Positions 28,101 through 36,450 of a stretch of DNA of 64,000 nucleotides are shown here, in pieces. This DNA comes from Nostoc sp. NIES-4103. GTDB taxonomy: Bacteria > Cyanobacteriota > Cyanobacteriia > Cyanobacteriales > Nostocaceae. Position numbers and translations under genes: made by a program. The stretch spans positions 6,221,920-6,285,919 of the forward strand of contig NZ_AP018288.1 in assembly GCF_002368335.1 (NCBI RefSeq), read 5' to 3'. Below the pieces are notes generated by a model. That model saw only the letters and a list, made by a program, of their open reading frames with translations. It was not told the origin of the DNA and did no database searches. Every line of letters begins with the position of its first letter. The stretch's first letter is position 1.

Positions 28101-28938
28101 CATCAATTCCAACAATGGTTCTGCCAATCCCAGTAATTTTACGGTTGTAGGTGATACCTTCTACTTTACTGCCAATGATGGTTACACTGGCACAGAGTTG
28201 TGGAGAATTGATGGCAACGGCTATCCCCAACTTGTGCAAAACATTAATCCTGGAAATGCTTCTTCCAATCCTAGTAGCTTGACAGTAGTAGATGATGTTC
28301 TCTACTTTAGCGCCAACGATGGTTACCATGGCACAGAGTTGTGGAAAATTGATGCCAATGGCTATGCACAACTGGTCAAAGATATTAATGCTGGAAATGC
28401 TTCTTCCAATCCTAGTAACTTGACATTAGTAGATGATATTCTCTACTTCACAGCTTATGATGGTTACAGTGGCAACAACTTATGGAGAATTGAGCAAAAT
28501 AGCTATGCAAAAAGCTTAGAGGTTCCTGGCGGGTTGGACAATCCCAGCAATTTCACTGTTGTTGGAGATAGCCTCTACTTTACTGCATCAGAGGGGGTGA
28601 ATGGCTCAGAACTGTGGAGAATTAACTCTACTACTAACAGCCCTATAAACTTTAACATCAATCCATTTTATGGTTCTTCCAACCCCAACAATTTTACGGT
28701 TTTAGAAGATGTTCTTTACTTTACTGCCAATGATGGTTACTCTGGCACAGAGTTATGGAAAGTCGATGGTAATAGCTATCCTCAATTGGTCAAAGACATT
28801 AATCTAGGAAGTGCTTCTTCCAATCCTAGTAATCTGCAAGTGCTAGATAATGTTCTCTACTTTAATGCTGATAACGGTATAAATAGCACACAACTGTGGA
28901 GAATCGACCCTAACAGTGGTTATCCAAACCCTGTATAG
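25117..28938 (+). CDS. DUF4347 protein with 24 ELW repeats
   Basis: The 1273-residue product begins with a DUF4347 domain (about 10-160), seen in many large cyanobacterial surface proteins. IVSHGSPG (His68) and LLYGCN (Cys106) are conserved-looking. From about 165 to the end are 24 repeats of about 46 residues with the core LYFTANDGYSGTELWKIDAN; I counted them from the ELW-like motifs. No signal peptide is seen, so export by a type I system or another route is inferred. Two blocks of repeats are nearly identical (from about 26450 and from about 27690). A strong terminator follows at 28986. Adhesion or surface role is likely but unproven. Confidence 0.85.
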   Translation: MDNQHLHLNSKHILVFIDSAVENHEDLIKGVVPQAEVIVLTSQQDGVEQITAALQSRDRASCIHIVSHGSPGTLYLGNTELSLRTLNRYSEHLKTWLTPSLLLYGCNVAMGDVGEEFLNKLHYLTGAAIAASTTPIGSAAFNGNWELDKNLGSVEFHPAFLPSTMASYSTVFEQTNPILVGNKYYFTTYDNTHGTELWTIDPNTGNPVLFADINPGSASSNPSNFTVVGNTLYFTANDGYDGTDLWRIDANGYLQRIDVPGGLSNPSNLIVIGNNLYFTASNGINGNQLWKIEPNTSYPINLSINYNNNFFNPNNFTLLGNVLYFTANDGYTGTELWKIDANGYPQRVQDINSGYGSSNPSNLTVVNNILYFTANDGYGGTELWKIDPYGYPQLVQDINPGYGASNPSNLTVVNNILYFVANDGYSGTELWRIDPYGYPINLSFNYYSNFSNPSNLTVVGDTIYFTATDGNTGTELWKVNSYGYPQLVQDINPGNGSANPSNLTSIGNTLYFVANDGYSGNRLWKIDANGYVQLIEVTGGLFNPNNFIVLDEKLYFTASNGTNGNQLWRIDPNSSYPINLNINSNNGSANPSNFTVVGDTFYFTANDGYTGTELWRIDGNGYPQLVQNINPGNASSNPSSLTVLGDTLYFSANDGYHGTELWKIDANGYAQRLEVTGGLSNPSNFILLGNSLYFTASNGTNGNQLWRIDSNTNNPINLNINYNNGSANPSNFTLLGNVLYFTADDGYSGTELWKIDANGYPQRVQDINPGYGSSNPSNFTVVDNTLYFTANYGYTATALWTIDSYGYAQRIQDSGGLYNPSNFIVLGHSLYFTAFDGMNDNQLWRIDPYIGYPINLRLNYYSNFSNPSNLTVVGDTLYFTATDGNTGTELWKVNSYGYPQLVQDINPGNGSANPSNLTLIGNSLYFVANDGYSGNRLWKIDANGYVQLIEVTGGLSNPSNFIVLDEKLYFTASNGTNGNQLWRIDPNSSYPINLNINSNNGSANPSNFTVVGDTFYFTANDGYTGTELWRIDGNGYPQLVQNINPGNASSNPSSLTVVDDVLYFSANDGYHGTELWKIDANGYAQLVKDINAGNASSNPSNLTLVDDILYFTAYDGYSGNNLWRIEQNSYAKSLEVPGGLDNPSNFTVVGDSLYFTASEGVNGSELWRINSTTNSPINFNINPFYGSSNPNNFTVLEDVLYFTANDGYSGTELWKVDGNSYPQLVKDINLGSASSNPSNLQVLDNVLYFNADNGINSTQLWRIDPNSGYPNPV
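26448..27130 (+). repeat. Segmental duplication inside the DUF4347 gene
   Basis: This block reappears 1242 bases later (about 27690-28372) with few changes. The offset is 414 codons, so frame is kept. For example, the segment GATGGTAACACTGGTACAGA occurs at 26521 and 27763. Confidence 0.85.
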
Positions 28939-28985
28939 TCAAATCTTGCAAAACTGGGTGATCTTTTTTGGGCGTTAGTACATAC

Positions 28986-29026
28986 AATATTTGGTCAGGA
29001 CGGGTAAACCGCCCTGACTAAATATT
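28986..29026 (+). terminator. Terminator after the DUF4347 gene
   Basis: AATATTTGGTCAGG pairs with CCTGACTAAATATT with one G-T wobble, and CGG/CCG extends inside. The stem is 14 bp. The following T run is short. Confidence 0.65.
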
Positions 29027-29101
29027 TACGGATACAAAAGTAGTTAATTTGTACAGTAATTTGCTTTAATACTAGTTTTTTACACCTTGAGACCAACCTT
29101 T

Positions 29102-29800
29102 CTATCTAAACTTTTTTCCATGTACATAGATAAAATAGTTATCTGTAATCTTGACTTCAGCCTGAAATCCTGCTTGGTTTAGTTTATTTTGGAGTTCATC
29201 AGGTTGATAGAAAATCTTGACTATCTGAAACTCTTGCCCATTATTTAACTTACGGGTTTTATAAAAATTGTCATCATCTTCAATAATATGATTTGTAGCT
29301 GTAGATGTAGGTTCAAAGCAAGAGTCAATAAGAAATATTTGTCCACCAATCTCAACAGATTGATTAACTTTACTTAAAAATGAATCAAGTAAGTTTGGGG
29401 GAACATGGGAAAGCCAAAAGGCAAAGAACACCAAATCATATTCAGCGTTGGGTTGCCATGTAAATAAGTCAGTTTTGTAATATTCAACCTTTGATGAAGC
29501 CAACTTAGAGCGACTAATAGCAATCACTTCTTCAGAAGCATCGATCGCAGTAATTTTCTTACCGATATCTAAAAGCTCTTGTGTCCATATACCTGTGCCA
29601 CTTGCTAACTCTAAAATATCATCTACATCTGGAATTTTATGTAATGCTTCTCTGACAATAGCTACTTCATGAAACCAGCGCTGGTTATTTTCTTCGCCGC
29701 GATTGTAGCGCCCTATTCTATAGAACCACTCATCATATTCCTTGGCTCTAGCACGATAGTACTCTATTTGTTGTTGAAGAATTTTATCTATCATCATCAT
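29102..29800 (-). CDS. Class I SAM-dependent methyltransferase
   Basis: The 232-residue product has the class I motif I ILELASGTGIWTQELL (about 64-79), an acidic residue after the second strand (ITAIDAS), and DLVFFAFWLSHVPP as motif IV. It should methylate a small molecule or protein with SAM. The substrate cannot be read from the sequence. No biosynthetic neighbours are present. The MMM start leaves the exact start uncertain by two codons. Confidence 0.85.
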   Translation of the reverse strand: MMMIDKILQQQIEYYRARAKEYDEWFYRIGRYNRGEENNQRWFHEVAIVREALHKIPDVDDILELASGTGIWTQELLDIGKKITAIDASEEVIAISRSKLASSKVEYYKTDLFTWQPNAEYDLVFFAFWLSHVPPNLLDSFLSKVNQSVEIGGQIFLIDSCFEPTSTATNHIIEDDDNFYKTRKLNNGQEFQIVKIFYQPDELQNKLNQAGFQAEVKITDNYFIYVHGKKFR

Positions 29801-30152
29801 ATGAATTTATAATACACCAATTCTGCATGAAGATGCGCCTTATAAACCCCCCTGTAGTCCCCCCTTGGTAAGGGGGGACGGCGTTAGCCGGGGGGTAAAA
29901 ATATATTGCAGCTTCATCAAGAAACGGTATAAGTTGTCACTAAAATTCAGATGAAAGTAAAATACGGATTAATTGTAGAGGTAATTCGCTAATTGCCTCT
30001 ACGGTGTACTTTACTCGATCGCATTTCGCTAAGTCGGTCACCGGAGAAACGCTGCTACCCTAGATGAAAATTTCTGTTGCCAACGCTCAACTACCGACTT
30101 CTCATGCTCAAAAGAGCTAAAATCAAAATGTTTACCCATTTACACTTAGGTT
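29801..30152. other. Spacer with two dispersed repeats
   Basis: GTCCCCCCTTGGTAAGGGGGGAC at about 29858-29882, extended by GGCGTTAGCCGGGGGG, is a cyanobacterial palindrome type. The palindrome at 29975-30002 (GTAGAGGTAATT...TAATTGCCTCTAC) belongs to the family seen at 24598. A HIP1-like GATCGC site is near 30016. No gene is supported here. Confidence 0.65.
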
Positions 30153-30524
30153 GTGGCTACTGTATCTTGTCCGCGCTGCCATCAACTCGTCGATAGTCAA
30201 GCTATTAGCTGTCCATACTGCCGTACAACTCTCAAAGCTTACGGTCATCCTGGTATTCCATTGCACCGTGTTAAAGGGGATGGTTATCTCTGTGATAGCT
30301 GCACCTATCATGATGACAATACCTGTAATTTTCCCCAACGCCCTTACGCCAAAGACTGTACTCTGTATGAAAATCGTGAACAAAGCAAGTTAAACTTGGA
30401 ACAACAGCGTTACAGCAGCAGCTTTGGCGGAACTATCAGAAGCTGGATGAAACAGAATCAAGCTTTGGTACTGCTACTAGGTTTATTATTCGTCTGTTTG
30501 CTCATAGCTATGTCATTATCTTAA
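30153..30524 (+). CDS. Zinc-ribbon protein with C-terminal membrane anchor
   Basis: The 123-residue product has CPRC...CPYC (Cys6, 9, 20, 23) and a second group CDSC...C...C (47, 50, 58, 69), so it may hold two zinc sites. The hydrophobic stretch LVLLLGLLFVCLLIAMSL (about 104-121) is a tail anchor. The start is GTG at 30153. I do not know its role; it is convergent with nblS and not obviously in the same operon. Confidence 0.7.
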   Translation: MATVSCPRCHQLVDSQAISCPYCRTTLKAYGHPGIPLHRVKGDGYLCDSCTYHDDNTCNFPQRPYAKDCTLYENREQSKLNLEQQRYSSSFGGTIRSWMKQNQALVLLLGLLFVCLLIAMSLS

Positions 30525-30661
30525 GCTGCGATCGCTGGTAAAGGTCGTTGACCACTGACCAAATAATTACTAATTCGTAATTCGTAATTCGTAATTAAAA
30601 AGGGTACAGAGCAACTGAATTTATTTATGAATAACCAAAAAAGCGTAGGATCAATATTCCA

Positions 30662-30685
30662 AGCCCCCGGATTCATCCGTGGGCT
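30662..30685. terminator. Hairpin between convergent genes
   Basis: AGCCC-C-CGGA-TTCA-TCCG-T-GGGCT forms a hairpin with one mismatched pair. It lies past both the zinc-ribbon gene and nblS. It may be a terminator; similar hairpins also form the ends of IS200/IS605 elements, but no such gene is here. Confidence 0.4.
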
Positions 30686-30771
30686 ACTAATTACAGTCAT
30701 CAGTCAATACAATTTAGATATGCATTGGAATAGCTGACTCTTTTCTTCCCTATCCCCACTTCACAGCTTGA

Positions 30772-32658
30772 TCAAATCGAGGCTAAGTCAAACCAAAAAG
30801 TTGTACCCACCCCAATTTCACTTACCAAATGTACTTTACTGCGATGCCTTTCCATGATGTTTCTGACAATCGATAAACCTAAGCCAGTACCTTCTAGGGT
30901 GTGAACTCGGTTTTCTACGCGGAAGAAGCGGTCAAAAATTGCTTGTTGGTCTTCTGGGGCGATACCAATGCCAGTATCGGAAATTTCTACTCGTACTTGA
31001 GATGATTGATTATGAGGGGTGGGCTTAGGATCTAATTGGTAGGCACGAATAGCGACTTTGCCGCCTGCCTTAGTAAATTTGAGAGCATTACCAACTAGAT
31101 TAGCTAATACTTGCAGCAATAAATCATAATTACTCATAACTAGCGGCAAGTTGGGGGCAACTTCTTGAATTAGTTCAATGCCTTTATCTTTGGCATTGAG
31201 TTGGTAAGTCCGCAGAGTTTGCTCGATCGCCTGGGCCAAATCCACTCCATCAAAGTTATAATTGCGACCAGATTCGAGTTTTGACAAATCCAAAACATCG
31301 TTAACTAAACGAGTCAAGCGATCAGTTTCATGATTAACAGTCTGCAAAAAATCTTGTCGTTGTTCTACACTCAAATCTTCGCCGTAGTCGTGCAAAGTTT
31401 CAATAAATGATTTGATATTAAATAAAGGTGTTCGCAGTTCGTGAGAAACATTGCTGATAAATTGGCTTTTTGCTTCGTTCAGTTCTACTTCACGAGTTAT
31501 ATCTTGCACAGTTATGGCAATACCTTTAATACTTTCCCGTTGTACATTCAGTACTGTAGTCAAAAGAATACGGATTGTCCGTTTGATTGGCTGGTTTAAA
31601 TGAATGCGAAACTCTGCACTTTCGCATTCGCCAGCTGCCATTTCGGACAAAGGACGAGTAATTTCCATTTCTACTGCTGAGGGCAAGTGATGCAAAACAT
31701 TACTGCCTACCACCTCGTCGCCTTCCCAGCCAAAAATTCGCCGCGCTGTGGGGTTGACTAAAATCACCTGCATACTGTTATCAATCAGGACGGCACCATC
31801 AGCAATGGTCGAAACCAGTGTTTCTAGTTTGGCTTTTTCTGCTGTCAATTCTTCAATGTTTTGTTCTTCATAACTTTCGAGGCGTTCTGCCATTTCATTA
31901 AAGTTAAAAATTAATTCTCCTAGTTCGCCTCCTAGAGGTAAATCAATCCGCTGTTTGAAATTTCCAGCAGCAATTTGTTTAACCCCAACTAAGAGTTCTT
32001 TAATTGGTTTAGTAATAGTTAAAGCATTAATTACTCCTGCCAAAATCACCATGACCCAAATTGTGATGAAAACAGCAATTGTGACATCACGAGTAAAATT
32101 TGTAGAGATGACAGCGGTTTGGTTGGGGTTGATACCAATAGCCAATACACCTAGATATTTTTTATTGGCAATCAGCGGAATAAATACATCGGTGACTACT
32201 CCATCAGGAGACATGTGTTGCCGTACCATTGGCTTGTCTCCATCAGCAGGGAAACCTTCTGGCAGTTGTACGCGCCGCTTGATGGTGAGAGAGTTTTCTA
32301 CCTCTGGTTCCCAAAAAGGAATGCCAAAAAAGATTTGCCCAGTTTCATCAGCATACAGCATGTAACGCACACTAGAGGTGCTGCTGTAGAAGCGTTGGGA
32401 AAATTGGGCAACCTCTGTGAGGTTGTGGTCAGCCACTAGGGGGGCCACATTGGCAGCCAGTAGCAGTCCGAGGTCGCTACCAAAACGGGTGTCATTCATC
32501 CGCGCATCCTGCTGAATTGTATTGACAGCCCAGAAGGTCAAACCACTCATCACTAACGAAACCACTAAAGTGGCAACAGCCAAAAGCTTGGTCTGGAGTG
32601 TAAACTCTGACCACCAATTGGCGATCGCTTCTCGAATTGTTGTTAAAAGAGCCAGCAT
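30772..32658 (-). CDS. nblS: Sensor histidine kinase NblS (Hik33/DspA)
   Basis: NblS is the membrane sensor that controls photosynthesis genes under high light, cold and nutrient stress in cyanobacteria. Layout: TM1 (about 24-46), periplasmic part, TM2 (about 193-214), HAMP (215-267), coiled coil, PAS (about 278-385), the phospho-acceptor VSHELRTP (His406) and an ATPase domain with the N, G1 (DTGIGI) and G2 (GTGLGL) boxes. The 628-residue length and start fit Nostoc relatives. Upstream on the same strand is purD, a neighbour pair kept in cyanobacteria. The spacer between them (247 bases) is full of repeats, so co-transcription is uncertain. Confidence 0.94.
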   Translation of the reverse strand: MLALLTTIREAIANWWSEFTLQTKLLAVATLVVSLVMSGLTFWAVNTIQQDARMNDTRFGSDLGLLLAANVAPLVADHNLTEVAQFSQRFYSSTSSVRYMLYADETGQIFFGIPFWEPEVENSLTIKRRVQLPEGFPADGDKPMVRQHMSPDGVVTDVFIPLIANKKYLGVLAIGINPNQTAVISTNFTRDVTIAVFITIWVMVILAGVINALTITKPIKELLVGVKQIAAGNFKQRIDLPLGGELGELIFNFNEMAERLESYEEQNIEELTAEKAKLETLVSTIADGAVLIDNSMQVILVNPTARRIFGWEGDEVVGSNVLHHLPSAVEMEITRPLSEMAAGECESAEFRIHLNQPIKRTIRILLTTVLNVQRESIKGIAITVQDITREVELNEAKSQFISNVSHELRTPLFNIKSFIETLHDYGEDLSVEQRQDFLQTVNHETDRLTRLVNDVLDLSKLESGRNYNFDGVDLAQAIEQTLRTYQLNAKDKGIELIQEVAPNLPLVMSNYDLLLQVLANLVGNALKFTKAGGKVAIRAYQLDPKPTPHNQSSQVRVEISDTGIGIAPEDQQAIFDRFFRVENRVHTLEGTGLGLSIVRNIMERHRSKVHLVSEIGVGTTFWFDLASI

Positions 32659-32905
32659 TTTAAATAAAGTTGTCAGTAGTCTTTAGTTATAAACTCCAAC
32701 AACTTAAAAATTAACAGTTAATTCGGCAAACATGTTAGTGGAACAGTAAGAAATAAATTATTCCGCTTGAAGTAGATGGTTAATGGCTGATGGGGAGCGG
32801 GGGAGCGGGGGAGCAGGGGCGCAGGGGTGCAGGGGAGAGCATTTTTAAATAATTTCTCCCTCATCCCCCTCATCCTCCTCATCTTCCTCATCTCCCAAAG
32901 AGTCA
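32659..32905. repeat. Short repeats between purD and nblS
   Basis: GGGGAGCGG units at about 32793-32837 and CTCATCCCC/CTCATCCTC units at about 32860-32898 fill the spacer. No gene is seen. Confidence 0.8.
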
Positions 32906-34189
32906 TCAGCCATTAGTCAACACTCTATGACCAATATCTCTGCGGTAATAAATGCCTTCAAACTGAATTGCTTTGATTCCGGCGTAGGCTTGAGCGATCG
33001 CTTGCTCGAAATTTTCTCCAATTCCCGTCACATTTAATACCCTCCCTCCATCTGTGACTACTTCTTGTTGCTGGTTCAATTTTGTACCTGCATGGAATAC
33101 AGTTGCACCTGCTGCTTCTGCCTGTTGAATGCCAGTAATTACCTTGCCTTTTTCGTATTCACCAGGATAACCACCAGAAGCAGCAACGACAGTGGCAGAT
33201 GCGCCTTGATGCCAAGCAATGGGAGGTAATTCGCTTAAACGCTGCTGTACACAAGCTAGAATCAACTCTTCTAGAGGTGTAGACAACAGTGGTAATATCA
33301 CCTGGGTTTCTGGATCGCCAAAACGACAGTTAAATTCCAAAACTTGAAAATCACCATCAGGTGCAATCATCAACCCAGCGTAAAGCACACCTCGATAATC
33401 GATACCTTTGGCTTTTAAGGATGCGATCGCTTTTTCTAAAACTTCTGTTTGAATGCGTGCCATCAAATCTGGTGTAGCAATAGGCGCTGGGGCATATGCT
33501 CCCATACCTCCAGTATTTTCTCCTGTATCGCCTTCACCAATCCGTTTATGATCCTGAGCAGGTAACAAAGGTCGAATTGTTAACCCATCCGTCAATGCTA
33601 AAACTGAAACCTCTTGCCCAACCAAATATTCTTCAATAACGACAAAATTACCAGCACTACCAAACTGCCCTTGGAAAATCGTATCAATTGCCATTTCTGC
33701 CTGATCGATTGTTTCGGCAACTATTACACCCTTACCAGCAGCTAAGCCATCAGCTTTTACAACTATTGGCGCTCCTTGTGCTTTCACGTAGGATTTTGCT
33801 GCCACTGCCTCAGTAAATACCGCAGCTTTGGCTGTAGGAATTCCTGCTTCCTGCATGAGAGCTTTGGCCCAGGCTTTACTTGCTTCAATCTGCGCTCCTG
33901 CTCTAGTAGGCCCAAATACCATCAATCCTTGACTTTGGAGGTAGTCTGTAATTCCCTTGGCTAAGGGCACTTCTGGCCCCACTACCACAAGAGTTATGCC
34001 ATTTAAGAGCGCATATTGACTCATGCCCTCAAAATTATCTACTGCTAAGGGCAAATTCTGGCAACGCTCCATGCTTGCTGTACCTCCATTTCCTGGTACA
34101 CAAACAACTTGCTCAATCTGCTTTGACTGCAATAACTTCCATGCTAGAGCGTGTTCGCGCCCTCCATTCCCAACAACTAAAACTTTCAC
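32906..34189 (-). CDS. purD: Phosphoribosylamine-glycine ligase
   Basis: PurD (GAR synthetase) joins glycine to phosphoribosylamine in purine synthesis. The 427-residue protein has MKVLVVGNGGREHALAWKL at the start, the ATP-grasp motifs (IVVKADGLAAGKGVIVAET and YRGVLYAGLM) and LEFNCRFGDPETQ. The family length is about 425. It is probably read with nblS downstream; upstream is a repeat array. No other purine gene lies next to it. Confidence 0.97.
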   Translation of the reverse strand: MKVLVVGNGGREHALAWKLLQSKQIEQVVCVPGNGGTASMERCQNLPLAVDNFEGMSQYALLNGITLVVVGPEVPLAKGITDYLQSQGLMVFGPTRAGAQIEASKAWAKALMQEAGIPTAKAAVFTEAVAAKSYVKAQGAPIVVKADGLAAGKGVIVAETIDQAEMAIDTIFQGQFGSAGNFVVIEEYLVGQEVSVLALTDGLTIRPLLPAQDHKRIGEGDTGENTGGMGAYAPAPIATPDLMARIQTEVLEKAIASLKAKGIDYRGVLYAGLMIAPDGDFQVLEFNCRFGDPETQVILPLLSTPLEELILACVQQRLSELPPIAWHQGASATVVAASGGYPGEYEKGKVITGIQQAEAAGATVFHAGTKLNQQQEVVTDGGRVLNVTGIGENFEQAIAQAYAGIKAIQFEGIYYRRDIGHRVLTNG

Positions 34190-34745
34190 TGATTTCCTCG
34201 TGCGTTCCTTGCGAAACGAGAATGCCCTGTGAGGCTACTCGCGGATCAATTTTTCACCAATTTTGATACTTATGCAAGCCCCTTGGTGAGGAAAAGAAGA
34301 TGAGGGGGATGAGGGGGATGAGGGAGATGAGGGAGATGGGGAAATGGAAAGACAAGGAAAAATTTCCTCTGTTGTCTTCCCTGCTCCCCTGATCGCCTGA
34401 ATAGGCACATAGCTACAATAGGATAACTGGGTATTAAATTCACCATATCATTGCATATTTAAATTTGATTAATATCACCTACTGCTAGTTTGAATACGGA
34501 ATTTCCACTAACGTTTTTTTAGTATTTTGCTTAGTTAATTAGTGTATTTATGGTTGCTAGGTGTATTGAATATCAATATATTTACTGGAATTGCTCAATC
34601 TCATGAAAAATATTAAGTATTTATGATTAATTTTCACAGATTCAAAGAATTAATTGAAAAATCCTGAGCAGATAATGACGTTTAATCGTTTTAAGTATTA
34701 ACCTGTGAATATTGAGAATAATAATATATCCATTAAATAGGGGTC
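34190..34745. other. Spacer with nonamer repeats, then AT-rich DNA
   Basis: At about 34300-34340 are GATGAGGGG/GATGAGGGA nonamers. Bases 34440-34740 are very AT-rich with no open frame. It separates the divergent purD and epimerase genes and contains both promoters. Confidence 0.6.
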
Positions 34746-35696
34746 ATGGCTAAAATTATCGTTACTGGAGCAGCAGGATTCATTGGTTCTCACCTTGCAG
34801 AAGCCTTACTGCAACAAGGTGAAGAAGTAATCGGCATTGATGAATTCAATGATTACTACGATCCGATGTTGAAGTATAAAAATATTGCACACTTACGCTC
34901 ATTGCCGAACTTTACCTTAATTGAAGGAGATATTCAGTTTTTAGATTGGCAGACACTACTTAAAGATGTTGATATTGTTTACCATCAAGCGGCACAAGCA
35001 GGGGTCAGAGCAAGTTGGGGCAGAGGTTTCCGTTTTTACACAGAACGCAATATCAGCGCTACACAAGTGTTGCTGGAAGCAGCAAAGGATGCTCAACACC
35101 TGAAAAGATTAGTATTTGCCTCAACCTCAAGTGTATACGGTGATGCTGAAACTTTGCCTACCCATGAAGAAATTTGCCCGCAACCAGTTTCTCCTTACGG
35201 AATTACTAAGTTAGCGGCTGAGCGTTTATGTGGTTTATATCACAAAAACTTTGGTGTGCCTTGTGTGGCATTACGGTACTTTACAGTTTATGGCCCCAAA
35301 CAGCGCCCTGATATGGCATTTCATAAGTTTTTCAAATCTATTTTGCAAGATGAGGCAATTCCTATTTACGGTGATGGACAACAAACGCGGGACTTTACAT
35401 TTGTGAGCGATGCGATCGCTGCCAATTTAGCTGCTGCTGCTGCACCTCAAGCAGTGGGGGAAATTATCAATATTGGCGGTGGTAGCAGAGTAGTTTTGTC
35501 AGAAGTCCTGGACACGATGGCAGAAATTATTGGCAAACCCATCAAAAAGAACTACATAGAAAAGGCTATGGGAGACGCACGACATACTGCTGCTGATGTA
35601 TCTAAGGCACGGAGAATTCTTGAATATAAACCGAAAATTTCCTTAACAGAAGGTTTAACCCAGGAATGGCAGTGGATTAAATCTTTGTATTGCTGA
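34746..35696 (+). CDS. NAD-dependent sugar-nucleotide epimerase/dehydratase
   Basis: A short-chain dehydrogenase-like enzyme that remodels nucleotide sugars for polysaccharides. The Rossmann motif is GAAGFIGSH (about 8-16). The active site has ASTSSVYG and YGITKLAAE (Tyr-x3-Lys). The 316-residue length and EFNDYYDPMLK fit UDP-glucuronate 4-epimerase relatives, but substrate assignment is uncertain. The gene stands alone, with no glycosyltransferases nearby. Confidence 0.88.
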   Translation: MAKIIVTGAAGFIGSHLAEALLQQGEEVIGIDEFNDYYDPMLKYKNIAHLRSLPNFTLIEGDIQFLDWQTLLKDVDIVYHQAAQAGVRASWGRGFRFYTERNISATQVLLEAAKDAQHLKRLVFASTSSVYGDAETLPTHEEICPQPVSPYGITKLAAERLCGLYHKNFGVPCVALRYFTVYGPKQRPDMAFHKFFKSILQDEAIPIYGDGQQTRDFTFVSDAIAANLAAAAAPQAVGEIINIGGGSRVVLSEVLDTMAEIIGKPIKKNYIEKAMGDARHTAADVSKARRILEYKPKISLTEGLTQEWQWIKSLYC

Positions 35697-36450
35697 TAAT
35701 ATATCTGCATAGTTTGAAGAGAATGTTGAATCCAGTTCCTACTTTTAACTATGTTTAGGTAGGGTTAGCGAAATCAGTACAAGTTGATCTAAAAGCCAGC
35801 CATAATATTGGTGTTAGGTACTGGTATGGCGTGATTATGGGTAACAAACATTTTTCCTGAGTGTTTGTAGGCGAAATTTCCAACGGCACACTGAGAACGC
35901 AAGTAACTCTGGGAACTTTGCCTACTCGCTACTCCCCACTTCTAATTTTCAAGCTAGAAGATAAGACGGTTTGAGCCTAGTTTATCTTTCTTAATTTAGT
36001 TATGTTTATTAGTGGCTTTTTGCTTATACACAAAGTAACTTGTTGTTAAATATTAAAAATAATTGAAATCCTAGCCAACTGACACCATTTCTTTGTCAAG
36101 CTGCAATATATTCACCCACTAAGTAGCGCCGTCTCACATCACTTCTCTAACAAGATGTTTGAAAAGTCCTTAAGCGTACTAAAAACCCCTCTTCCAACCT
36201 CTCACCGAAAGGTCGATAGGCTTTGAATTCCCCCTTTTTGCGTCGAAAAGGGGGCAGGGGGTTAGGTCTTGGATGACTTTGATGTTTCGCATCATACTTT
36301 TCAAACATCCTCTAAGCGCTATTAATCCGCGCACGAGAGTGAATTGCCTTGCTAAAAACGAGGCAGGTTAATTTCTAAGACTTCTTGAAAATACTGAGTT
36401 ATTTGTAGCAAAAATACCAGACTAGTAAGTAATACAAAAGTCACAACATA
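35697..36450. other. Long spacer around a MITE-like element
   Basis: 754 bases with no open frame I trust. It contains the element at 36152-36313. The rest has no clear features. Confidence 0.55.
36152..36313. mobile_element. MITE-like element with 16-bp inverted ends
   Basis: AAGATGTTTGAAAAGT at the left is complementary to ACTTTTCAAACATCCTC at the right, with one mismatch. Inside are CCCCCTTTTTGCGTCG and AAAAGGGGGCAGGGGG, which also pair. The element is about 162 bases and codes for nothing. A flanking target duplication is not clear. Confidence 0.65.

Noticed and set aside
26263..28371. Minus-strand open frames in the DUF4347 region
   Set aside because: They are mirror frames of the repeat gene and repeat with it.
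30662..30685. End of an IS200/IS605 element
   Set aside because: Only the hairpin is similar; no tnpA or tnpB is nearby.
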